This document shows positions 46,612 to 54,153 of a stretch of DNA of 64,000 nucleotides, in pieces (within the stretch, counting starts at the first letter, position 1; every line of letters begins with the position of its first letter). Source of the stretch: Planctomycetota bacterium (lineage in GTDB: Bacteria; Planctomycetota; Phycisphaerae; Phycisphaerales; UBA1924); contig CAUJHH010000012.1 in the NCBI GenBank assembly GCA_963204725.1, forward strand, positions 27,759-91,758, read 5' to 3'. Under the pieces are notes generated by a model. It had not been told where the DNA came from and ran no database searches. It saw nothing but the letters and a program-made list of their open reading frames with translations. A program made the position numbers and the translations under genes.

Positions 46612-47646
46612 ATGCGGTGTGCGACGAGATCGTTCGGGCTGGGATTCGCCATGCTGGCGCTCGTGCGGCCGGGTTTGTGTGGTTTCGGCGCATGCAGCGC
46701 GTCGGCACAGGTCGCAGAGCCAGCGACGCCCGTGACACAGGACGCAGAGGGCGTGTCCCACCTCGAGATCGCAACGAGTCCCTTGCTGTCGCTGCACATG
46801 CTGTGCCGCGCAGGGGCGGCGGGCGCCGAGGTGCCCGAGTGCGTGCGCCCGGCGGTTGAGGCGATCAGAGCGGTGGGCGATGAGATGCAATGGGGCGTGA
46901 CGGACGGGCTCTTTGCGACGGCGGAGCGCTTGGACGCGGCGCGAGAGGTGCTCGCGGCGATGTCGACGCGGTTTCCGGCGGGCGTCGGTGAGAGGGTCGT
47001 TGCGTATGTCGATGCGCTGGCCGCGGCGGAGCCTGCGTTTCGTGAGTCGATATGGCCCAAGCACGAGCGGCAGATCGAAGCGGCGCGAGTCGGGCTTGAG
47101 GATGCGCTCGACGCGCACGGTTCCTCGGTCATCGCACGAGCGTGCGAGCTGCTCGGGATGGCTGATCCCTGCAAGGCGATCCCAGTGTATCTGGTTGTGA
47201 CCGCACCGAGCCCCGGGGGATTCACCGCGCTCTCGCGTCGATCTGGGGCGGTGTGCGTTGTATCAGTCGATGCGCACGAGGGCTCGACGCTGGTGGAGGC
47301 GACGCTGCACGAGGCGATCCACGCGCTGGATACACACACGAGGCAGCAGCAACCTCCGACGGTGTTGCAGGTGCTGCGGAAGGCCCTCGCGGATGCGGGT
47401 GTGTCGGCGACGGATGCGCGAATGCGCGATGTGGTGCACACGGTGATCTTCGCGGCGGCGGCGGATGTCACGCGGGAGGTTGTTGATCCGAAGCACGTCG
47501 CGTACGGCGAGGCAGGCGGTTACTACGCGAAGGTGCCGGAGGCGAAGGCGGCGGTGCTGCCGGCATGGGAGCGGTATGCCGCGGCACGGATCGATCGCGA
47601 TGAGTTCGTGAAAGAGATTGTGGCGGGCGTGACGACGGCAAGGTAA
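46612..47646 (+). CDS. Exported protein with HExxH motif
   Basis: A 344-residue protein with a signal peptide (SFGLGFAMLALVRPGLCGFG, cleaved near ASA). GGAGAGGA precedes the ATG at 46612. The body is helical; EATLHEAIHALDTHT contains His233-Glu234-x-x-His237, the zinc motif of gluzincin-type peptidases, and HVAYGEAGGYYAKVPEAK about 70 residues on could supply a third ligand Glu. No named peptidase family fits by eye. Either a small envelope metallopeptidase or a degenerate one. It ends 4 bases from a convergent gene. Confidence 0.65.
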   Translation: MRCATRSFGLGFAMLALVRPGLCGFGACSASAQVAEPATPVTQDAEGVSHLEIATSPLLSLHMLCRAGAAGAEVPECVRPAVEAIRAVGDEMQWGVTDGLFATAERLDAAREVLAAMSTRFPAGVGERVVAYVDALAAAEPAFRESIWPKHERQIEAARVGLEDALDAHGSSVIARACELLGMADPCKAIPVYLVVTAPSPGGFTALSRRSGAVCVVSVDAHEGSTLVEATLHEAIHALDTHTRQQQPPTVLQVLRKALADAGVSATDARMRDVVHTVIFAAAADVTREVVDPKHVAYGEAGGYYAKVPEAKAAVLPAWERYAAARIDRDEFVKEIVAGVTTAR

Positions 47647-47650
47647 GCGA

Positions 47651-48445
47651 TTAGGCGATCGAACGCATCGCGCGGCGGCAGATGCGTTCGGTCTCTCGCG
47701 TCGGGCTCTCACGCTTCCACTTCGCGCAGACCTTCTTGACCCATGCGGGGTTTGACTTGGACGCGTCGTTGAGCCAGTTGGCGACGGAGTCCTGCACGTA
47801 CTTGGTCGGATCGGCGTTCAGGGGCTCGAGGAGGGGGAGGCCTGGCGCGGGGTTGCGCTTGAGTGTGTCCAGGTGGGCACACCAGACGCCGCGCGGACGG
47901 GTGATCTCGCTGGCGTAGCGCCGGATGTTGGGCGACTTGGACGCGGTCCACGGCTGGAGGAGCTCGAAGGCGTGGTCAAGCTCGGCGGCGATGCGGGGGC
48001 GCAGGCCGATCCACGCCCATTCGCGGACGCCGGAGTTGGGGTCGTCGGCGAGGGGCGTGATCATCGTGAGGCGGCGTTTGAGGGAGAGCCCGTCGATGTG
48101 ACCGATCGCGTACGCGGCCCAGCCACGCACGAGGTCGGAGCGATGGTCGATGCACATTTCGATCGCGTCGCGTCCGTGCGTGTCGAGCATGGCGCGGGCA
48201 GCGAGCTCCATGCGGACAGTGATGCCGAGGCCGCCCGCGCCACCGGCGAGGGGCGCGGGAACCAGCTTCGCGGCCTTGGGCGAGACGACCCGGATCAGTC
48301 GGGCGAAGTCGACGCAGAGCAGTTCCGCGAGCGTGACAGATTCCATCTCGCCTGCGTTCAGGCGCGCGAGCGTCGCGGCGTCAACATCGGCCATGCGGCG
48401 TGCGCCTTTGCGCGGCGTTGGGGTTGGTGGCGGTGTGGTGGGCAT
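47651..48445 (-). CDS. DNA alkylation repair protein (AlkC/AlkD-like HEAT repeats)
   Basis: A 264-residue protein of helical HEAT-like repeats. RGWAAYAIGHIDGLSLKRRL, VREWAWIGLRPRIAAELDHA, SPNIRRYASEITRPRGVWCA and the run PTKYVQDSVANWLNDASKSN are hallmarks of the AlkC/AlkD-type glycosylases that remove 3-methyladenine and similar bases. The Trp and Asp lining the DNA cleft (RRYASEITRPRGVW, VANWLND) are present. A Thr/Pro-rich N-terminus precedes. It is divergent from thiL with a 70-base gap. Confidence 0.88.
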   Translation of the reverse strand: MPTTPPPTPTPRKGARRMADVDAATLARLNAGEMESVTLAELLCVDFARLIRVVSPKAAKLVPAPLAGGAGGLGITVRMELAARAMLDTHGRDAIEMCIDHRSDLVRGWAAYAIGHIDGLSLKRRLTMITPLADDPNSGVREWAWIGLRPRIAAELDHAFELLQPWTASKSPNIRRYASEITRPRGVWCAHLDTLKRNPAPGLPLLEPLNADPTKYVQDSVANWLNDASKSNPAWVKKVCAKWKRESPTRETERICRRAMRSIA

Positions 48446-48503
48446 GGCTGAGACTGGGCAGTGTCACGGCAACAGTATCGCGGGTGAGACGAGCGCGAGT
48501 TCC

Positions 48504-48509
48504 TATCCT
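48504..48509 (+). promoter_or_regulatory. Putative -10 element (TATCCT) for leaderless thiL
   Basis: TATCCT, then tcgccc, then the ATG at 48516; no ribosome site. Same geometry as thrC and pdxJ. Confidence 0.4.
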
Positions 48510-48515
48510 TCGCCC

Positions 48516-49427
48516 ATGCACGAGTCGGAACTGCACAGGCACATCGAGCGGCTCTCAGCAGGCATGGCTGGCGCGTTCCCGCGCGTGCTGATCGGTCCGG
48601 GGGATGACTGCGCGATGGTGGCGGGGTCCGATCGGCTGTTGCTGACTGTGGATCAACTCGTGGAGGGACGTCACTTTGTCGCCGGCACGTCGGTCGATCT
48701 GATCGCGCGGAAGGCGGTGGCTCGCTCGATATCGGATCTGGCGGCGATGGCGTGCCGCCCTGTGTGCGGGCTGGCGACGGGGCTCCTGCCCCCCCACTAT
48801 GCGCACGCTCGCGAGCTGACCGATCGCTTGCACCACTGGGCAAACCACTGGAGGTGCCCGCTGGTGGGAGGCGACCTCGCCACGGGGCCGGCGGGCGCTC
48901 CGCTTGTTCTGACGGTGACGGCCATGGGCGAGTTGGGCGCCGGCGAGCGGGCGGTTACGCGGGGGGGCGCGAGCGCCGGCGACAGCGTGTATGTGACGGG
49001 GCGGCTGGGGAACTCGCTCGCATCAGGCCGCCACCTGTCGTTCGTGCCTCGCGTTGAGGATGCGCTCTGGCTTCGTGCGACGCTCGGCGACGACCTGCAC
49101 GCGATGATCGATCTTTCGGATGGGCTCGGTCGCGACGCGGCACGGATCGCCCGGGCATCGGGCGTGCGGATCGAGATCGATGCGGGTCTGCTGCCGCTCC
49201 ACGCCGATACGCCGGGCTGGCAGCACGCGATGGGCGATGGCGAGGACTACGAGCTGTGCTTCGTGTCTGGGCGCGAGATCGCGGGTGGCACGGCGACGCC
49301 AGGGGGGGCGACGCTGACCCGTATCGGCAGCGTCGTCGCGTGCGGGGGCGACTCGCCCGCTTGCATGGTACGTACGCCTACGGGCAGCCTGATCGACGCC
49401 TCCGTGATGGGGTGGGAACACGGCTGA
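48516..49427 (+). CDS. thiL: Thiamine-monophosphate kinase
   Basis: A 303-residue ATP-dependent kinase that makes thiamine diphosphate from thiamine monophosphate, the last step of the pathway. Motifs in order: LIGPGDDCAMV, LLTVDQLVEGRHF, VARSISDLAAMACRP, VGGDLATG, AMIDLSDGLGRDAARIA and GDGEDYELCFVS, all typical of ThiL and arranged as in AIR-synthase-like kinases. Length is normal. tsaE follows after 22 bases, so they are probably in one transcript although the functions differ. Confidence 0.95.
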   Translation: MHESELHRHIERLSAGMAGAFPRVLIGPGDDCAMVAGSDRLLLTVDQLVEGRHFVAGTSVDLIARKAVARSISDLAAMACRPVCGLATGLLPPHYAHARELTDRLHHWANHWRCPLVGGDLATGPAGAPLVLTVTAMGELGAGERAVTRGGASAGDSVYVTGRLGNSLASGRHLSFVPRVEDALWLRATLGDDLHAMIDLSDGLGRDAARIARASGVRIEIDAGLLPLHADTPGWQHAMGDGEDYELCFVSGREIAGGTATPGGATLTRIGSVVACGGDSPACMVRTPTGSLIDASVMGWEHG

Positions 49428-49449
49428 CCGGCCCCTCCAATAATCAGGC

Positions 49450-50106
49450 GTGCGGCTCCATAGATTGCTCAACTCCCTCGCCGACACCGACCGCATCGCG
49501 GAGGCCCTTGCGCCGCTGCTGCGGCCGGGAGACATGATCGCGCTCCGGGGCGAACTCGGCGCGGGAAAGACCACGTTCATCCGGGCCCTTGCCACCTCGC
49601 TCGGGATCGATCCATCGCTCGTTTCGAGCCCGACGTATGTCATCGTGAACCAGTATCCGAACCCGCGCGGCCCGCGGCTCGCGCATGTTGATGCCTATCG
49701 GTTGCACGGCGCGGAGGACCTCGACGCGATCGGCTGGGACATCCTCACAGACGGCTCGTGGGTTCTCGCGATCGAGTGGCCGGAGCGTGTGGGCGACATC
49801 GGGGGTGGCGCGATCGATGCGGAGGCCCTCTGGATCCATCTGGAGCACGGCCCCGCGCGGGACGGCGGGGAGTCGCGCGTGCTCACGCTCTCGGTCCCCG
49901 ATGCGTGGGTGGCCCGCGCGGAACTCGGGTCGCTCGCACGCGCCATGCGCGCCGAGGCGCGCTGCCCCGTGACGGGGGAGCCGGTCGCGCCCGAGAGCCC
50001 CCACTATCCGTTCTCGAGTGAGCGAGCGCGGATGGCGGACCTCAACAAGTGGCTCAGCGGCGGGCACGCGATCAGTCGCCCGATCGATTCCGACGATCTG
50101 ATGTAG
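49450..50106 (+). CDS. tsaE: TsaE ATPase fused to a degenerate YacG-like domain
   Basis: A 218-residue protein from the GTG at 49450. Residues 1-155 are TsaE (YjeE), which works with TsaB and TsaD in tRNA threonylcarbamoyladenosine synthesis: P-loop GELGAGKTTFIRALATSL near 34-51, SSPTYVIVNQY, HVDAYRL and IEWPERVGD. Normal TsaE proteins stop near 150 residues. From Cys172 the extra part reads CPVTGEPVAPESPHYPFSSE, then RARMADLNKWLSGGHAI, which aligns with YacG (CPxCGK...SPxRPFCSERCKxIDLGxWxxExYxI) except that three of four zinc cysteines are replaced (Thr, Ser, Ala). YacG proteins inhibit DNA gyrase and bind zinc. Confidence 0.88.
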   Translation: MRLHRLLNSLADTDRIAEALAPLLRPGDMIALRGELGAGKTTFIRALATSLGIDPSLVSSPTYVIVNQYPNPRGPRLAHVDAYRLHGAEDLDAIGWDILTDGSWVLAIEWPERVGDIGGGAIDAEALWIHLEHGPARDGGESRVLTLSVPDAWVARAELGSLARAMRAEARCPVTGEPVAPESPHYPFSSERARMADLNKWLSGGHAISRPIDSDDLM

Positions 50107-50168
50107 TGATCTCGTTCGCGTAGCTCACGCGCGATCAGCGCTTCTGCGCGCAACCGGACGCAAAGAAA

Positions 50169-50197
50169 GCCCGCCCCGGCATGGTGCCGAGACGGGC
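50169..50197 (-). terminator. Rho-independent terminator of the repeat-protein gene
   Basis: In minus-strand RNA, GCCCGUCUCGGC pairs with GCCGGGGCGGGC (12 bp with two U-G wobbles) around a 5-base loop, followed by UUUCUUUG. The wobbles pair only on this strand, which fixes its direction. It lies 55 bases beyond the stop of the 50252 gene. Confidence 0.72.
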
Positions 50198-50251
50198 GTT
50201 GTACCCGGTCGCGCCGGACGCTTCGTAGCGCCCCGGCGAGCGTCTACGGCC

Positions 50252-53200
50252 TCAGCACCCTTCGGAGAAGTACTGAAGGAAATCGAGGAAATCGAGAATA
50301 TCGACGATTGTGTCGCCGTTGATGTCGCCGTTGCCCAGGTCGCCGCACGGCCCGGCCTGCTGCTCGCAGGCGGAAAAGTCCTGGAAGAAGTCGAGGAAGT
50401 CCAGGATGTCGGTGATGCCGTCGCAGTTGAAGTCGGACGGGCAGACGGAGACGAAGACGGCGTTCGACTCGGCGATGCCGCAGAGACCGTCGGAGATACA
50501 GGTGTAGAGTCCGATGTCGAAGACGGTGATGCCGCTGATGGTGAGGGTGTCGGTGTCGCTGCCGACGATGACGGAGCCGAAGGGCGTGACGCCATCGATG
50601 AGATCTTCTCCCTCGAGCTGCCACTGGTAGCCGTTGGATCCGCCGCCCGCCTGGGCGATCACGCTGAGCATGACATCGGAGCGGTCGCAAGCGCGGACGC
50701 TATCGGGACCGATGGCGAGCGTGCCGAAGAAGACGGTGCCATCCTCGCCGGGCCGGGCGCTGACGTTGCCCGTCGCGACAACCTGCGAGGTCATCATGTC
50801 GAAGGCACAGGCGTAGATTGCGATGCGCCCGCCGCCACCGGAGCCGCCGGAGCTGCGCCCGGGTCCGCCGTTGGCCGTCAGCGTCCCGAGGCCGTCGATG
50901 GTGCCTGCGGAGACGATGATGCTCCCGCCCGCGCCGCCGCCCGGATCGCCGCTCCCGCCGATCAGTCCGTTGGCGGAGATCGTGCCATCAACGGTCAGCA
51001 CACCTTGCACGGTGAGACGCAGCACGCCGCCGCCCGAACCGCCGCTGTTGGAGATGCTTGTGTCGCGTCCACCTCCGGATCCCATCATGACCGGCGCCTG
51101 CTCGGATCCGTAGGTGGAGCCGCCCGCCGCGCCTCCGGCCGCGTTTGCGCCTCTGCCTCCGTGTCCGCCCCCTCCCGCGCTCGACCCGAGCGTCCCCGCA
51201 CCGGGGCCCATGTCCGATGTGAAGCCCCGTCCATCAGCGAAGAGGAGGCCCGATGCCGTGACAACGGCATCGCCGAGCACGTCGAGCGCGAGCGTGGCAT
51301 CGCCACGTGGCGGGCCAAGCCGGCCGTTGTTGCGGACCAGCACATCTCCCGGAATGATTACTTCGCCCGTCATTTCCGTGATCGCCTCAAAGAAAGCCTG
51401 GTTCCCGTTGTCGATCACCAGCACCTCGGGCGATGCGGCTGAGAGCCGCCGGTAGACTGTGCCCGCGGCACCGCCGTACGTCGAAGCGCCGCCGTACGCG
51501 CGGATCTGCGCATCGCCCATGGTTGAGGCATCGACATAGACCGCGACGCGACCGCCGCCACCCGCGCCGCCCGAGCTGCGCCCTGGCCCGCCGTTGGCGG
51601 TGATGACGCCCACCCCGTCGAGCGTGCCCGCATCGATCCAGATGCTGCCGCCCGCGCCTCCACCCGGGTCGCCGCTCCCGCCGATCAGCCCGTTGGCGGA
51701 GATCGTGCCATCAACGGTGAGAATGCCCTGCACTGTGAGGCGCAGCACGCCGCCGCCCGCGCCTCCGCTGTTGGTGATGCTTGTATCGCGTCCACCTCCA
51801 GAGCCCATGGTGACTGGAGCGGTGAACGATCCGTAGGTTGTGCCCGCGAGGATGCCGGTCGCGCTGCGAGACCCCGCGCCGCCGTGGCTTGCGCCCCCTG
51901 CTGCGGCTGCGAGCGTTCCCGCGCCGGGGCCCATATCCGATGTGAAGCCGCGGCCATCGGCGAAGAGGAGGCCCGATGCCGTGACAACCGCATCGCCGAG
52001 CACATCGAGCGCGAGGGTGGCATCGCCACGAGGCGGACCAAGCCGGCCGTTGTTGCGGATCAGCACATCTCCCGGAATGATTACTTCGCCCGTCATCTCC
52101 GTGATCGCCTCAAAGAACGCCTGGTTCCCGTTGTCGATCACCAGCACTGCGGGCGATGAGGCCGAGAGCCGCCTGAACACCGTGCCCGCGGCGCCCCCGT
52201 AGGTCGAATCGCCGCCGTACGCGCGGATGCTCGTGTCATCGAAGGTAGATGCGTCGGCCAGGACCGCGACGCGACCACCACCGCCCGCGCCGCCCGAGCT
52301 GCGCCCGGGTCCGCCGTTAGCGGTGATGAGACCCGCTCCGTCGAACGAGCCCGCTTCCAGCCAGATGCTCCCACCCGCGCCGCCGCCGCAATCGCCGGCC
52401 GAGCCGATCAGTCCGTTGGCCGAAACCGTGCCATCAACGGTCAGCGTGCCATCGACACTCAATCGCAGCACGCCGCCGCCCGCACCTCCGCTGTTGGTGA
52501 TGCTTGTATCGCGTCCACCCCCGGAGCCCATGGTGACTGGAGCGGTGAACGATCCGTAGGTTGTGCCCGCGAGGATGCCGGTCGCGCTGCGAGATCCCGC
52601 GCCGCCGTGGCTCCCGCCGCCTGCCGCGGCTGCGAGCGTTCCCGCACCCGGCCCCATATCCGACGTGAAGCCGCGGCCATCGGCGAAGAGGAAGCCCGAT
52701 GCCGTGACAACCGCATCGCCGAGCACATCGAGCGCGAGTGTGACATCGCCACGAGGCGGACCGAGCCGGCCGTTGTTGCGGACCAGCAGGTCCTGCGGCA
52801 CAACAACTTCGCCCGACATTTCGGTGATGGCCTCAAAGAACCCCTGGTTCCCGTTGTCGATCACCAGCACCTCGGGCGACGAGGACGAGAGTCGTCGGTA
52901 GACCGTGCCCGCGGCACCGCCGTACGTCGATGCGCCGCCGTACGCGCGGATGCTCGTGTCATCGAAGGAAGATGCGTCGGCCAGGACCGCGACGCGACCA
53001 CCACCGCCCGCGCCGCCCGAGCTGCGCCCGGGTCCGCCGTTAGCGGTGATGAGACCCGTTCCGTTGAGCGTGCTGGCATCGATCCAGATGCTCCCGCCCG
53101 CGCCGCCGCCGGAATCGCCGGCCGTGCCGATCAGTCCGTTGGCGGACATGGTGCCATCGACGGTGAGAATGCCCTGCACTGTGAGGCGCAGGACGCCGCC

Positions 53201-53800
53201 GCCAACTCCGCCGCTGTTGGTGATGCTTGTATCGCGTCCACCTCCAGAGCCCATCGTGACTGGCCCCGTGAACGATCCGTAGGTCGCGCCCGCGAGGACG
53301 CCGGTCGCGCTGCGAGATCCCGCGCCGCCGTGGCTCCCGCCTCCTGCTGCGGCTGCGAGCGTTCCCGCACCCGGCCCCATATCCGACGTGAAGCCCCGGC
53401 CATTCAGATCCACCTGGCTATCGACCATCGGGCCGTCCACGCCCTGCACGAACACATCACCGGCCACGATGAGGTGCGCACCGATGACGATGTCTGTGCC
53501 CACTCCCGAATAGTCGAACGAGAAGCTCGCGCCGTGGGTCAGGATGCCGGGCTGGTTCGTGCCATTTCGCACGATCGCGAGTGAGGCGACCGTGTGGCGA
53601 CCGTTCATCGTCAGCGTTGTGCCTTCCACCGTGATCTCGGCCGTTGCGAGGGGCACGGGCGTGCCGCCACCTGTCGGTGTGATCATCGTGTCGAGCGGCC
53701 CGACCGTCGCGGGCGCAGTGATAAGGACGGGTTGGGCCGAGGCCGTGAATGCCGCGACAATCATGCCGATCACAGCGGCGCTGATTCGATTCAGATCCAT
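50252..53800 (-). CDS. Secreted Gly-rich repeat protein with Ig-like and GC-type dockerin modules
   Basis: An 1182-residue surface protein. The ATG at 53800 has GGGAGAG upstream; signal peptide NRISAAVIGMIVAAFTASAQ. After about 130 residues come four copies of a 241-residue unit, each with GRGFTSDMGPGAGTL, GGGRDTSITNSGG, LTVDGT-SANGLIG, GGPGRSSGGAGGGGRVAV, AYGG-STYGGAAGTV and VLVIDNGNQ-FFEAITEM; the last copy is truncated. An Ig-like segment (NGYQWQLEGEDLIDGVTPFG, SDTDTLTISGITVFDIGLYT) and a paired dockerin-like module (DFNCDGITDILDFLDFFQDF, NGDTIVDILDFLDFLQYF) ending SEGC close it. Probably a beta-helical extracellular protein, like adhesins of the same class. Partner for the dockerin unknown. 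Confidence 0.85.
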   Translation of the reverse strand: MDLNRISAAVIGMIVAAFTASAQPVLITAPATVGPLDTMITPTGGGTPVPLATAEITVEGTTLTMNGRHTVASLAIVRNGTNQPGILTHGASFSFDYSGVGTDIVIGAHLIVAGDVFVQGVDGPMVDSQVDLNGRGFTSDMGPGAGTLAAAAGGGSHGGAGSRSATGVLAGATYGSFTGPVTMGSGGGRDTSITNSGGVGGGVLRLTVQGILTVDGTMSANGLIGTAGDSGGGAGGSIWIDASTLNGTGLITANGGPGRSSGGAGGGGRVAVLADASSFDDTSIRAYGGASTYGGAAGTVYRRLSSSSPEVLVIDNGNQGFFEAITEMSGEVVVPQDLLVRNNGRLGPPRGDVTLALDVLGDAVVTASGFLFADGRGFTSDMGPGAGTLAAAAGGGSHGGAGSRSATGILAGTTYGSFTAPVTMGSGGGRDTSITNSGGAGGGVLRLSVDGTLTVDGTVSANGLIGSAGDCGGGAGGSIWLEAGSFDGAGLITANGGPGRSSGGAGGGGRVAVLADASTFDDTSIRAYGGDSTYGGAAGTVFRRLSASSPAVLVIDNGNQAFFEAITEMTGEVIIPGDVLIRNNGRLGPPRGDATLALDVLGDAVVTASGLLFADGRGFTSDMGPGAGTLAAAAGGASHGGAGSRSATGILAGTTYGSFTAPVTMGSGGGRDTSITNSGGAGGGVLRLTVQGILTVDGTISANGLIGGSGDPGGGAGGSIWIDAGTLDGVGVITANGGPGRSSGGAGGGGRVAVYVDASTMGDAQIRAYGGASTYGGAAGTVYRRLSAASPEVLVIDNGNQAFFEAITEMTGEVIIPGDVLVRNNGRLGPPRGDATLALDVLGDAVVTASGLLFADGRGFTSDMGPGAGTLGSSAGGGGHGGRGANAAGGAAGGSTYGSEQAPVMMGSGGGRDTSISNSGGSGGGVLRLTVQGVLTVDGTISANGLIGGSGDPGGGAGGSIIVSAGTIDGLGTLTANGGPGRSSGGSGGGGRIAIYACAFDMMTSQVVATGNVSARPGEDGTVFFGTLAIGPDSVRACDRSDVMLSVIAQAGGGSNGYQWQLEGEDLIDGVTPFGSVIVGSDTDTLTISGITVFDIGLYTCISDGLCGIAESNAVFVSVCPSDFNCDGITDILDFLDFFQDFSACEQQAGPCGDLGNGDINGDTIVDILDFLDFLQYFSEGC
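50800..53401 (-). repeat. Four tandem ~723-bp repeats within the surface-protein gene
   Basis: Unit starts (at the GRGFTSDMG codons) fall near 53401, 52678, 51956 and 51233, a spacing of about 723 bases (241 codons). Long tracts are identical between units, for example the sequence around 51810-51870 and 52535-52595. The fourth unit diverges after about 430 bases. Such near-identity in DNA implies recent duplication or gene conversion and makes copy-number change by recombination likely. Confidence 0.85.
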
Positions 53801-54153
53801 CGGTACTCTCCCTTGGCCCGTGCAGTATGGGCGCACATCGGCAGACCGTGGCACAACGAACCTGCCGACGCACCGCAAGTGAAGACTACTTGCCTTGTGG
53901 CGGGGCATCCAGACCCGAGTCCGAAGTTCCCGGCTGTCATGAATATGGTGCGCGGACGCCGCAGCCGTGTCGCGACATGGCTCCGGTGCTCGATTCAGGC
54001 GTATGTGTTCTCAGAGCAACGACTATCGGACCTTGAGCCGGCGCGGGCGGACGCTGGGGTCCACAACGGATGCGCAGTCGGCCCAATAAAAAGCCGCCCC
54101 GGCGAAATGCCGGGGCGGTGCGAAGAGCGACGAGGGCTGATCGGTGCGTCGGA
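53801..54153. other. Intergenic region between the two surface-protein genes
   Basis: 353 bases. Near its left edge lie the ribosome site (GGGAGAG) of the 53800 gene and a CATACT -10-like hexamer (53824-53829, minus strand). Its right edge holds the terminator of the 54154 gene. A 6-bp dyad (gcaagt...acttgc) lies near 53875. No gene is evident. Confidence 0.5.
54085..54118 (-). terminator. Rho-independent terminator of the Gly-rich protein gene
   Basis: Perfect 10-bp stem (ccgccccggc / gccggggcgg) with a 5-base loop, followed on the minus strand by CTTTTTATT. It starts 36 bases after the stop of the 54154 gene. This is the best terminator in the window. Confidence 0.88.

Noticed and set aside
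51206..53400. Regularly spaced repeats considered as a CRISPR array
   Set aside because: The repeats are 723 bases long, coding, and part of a protein with tandem domains. Spacers and short repeats are absent.
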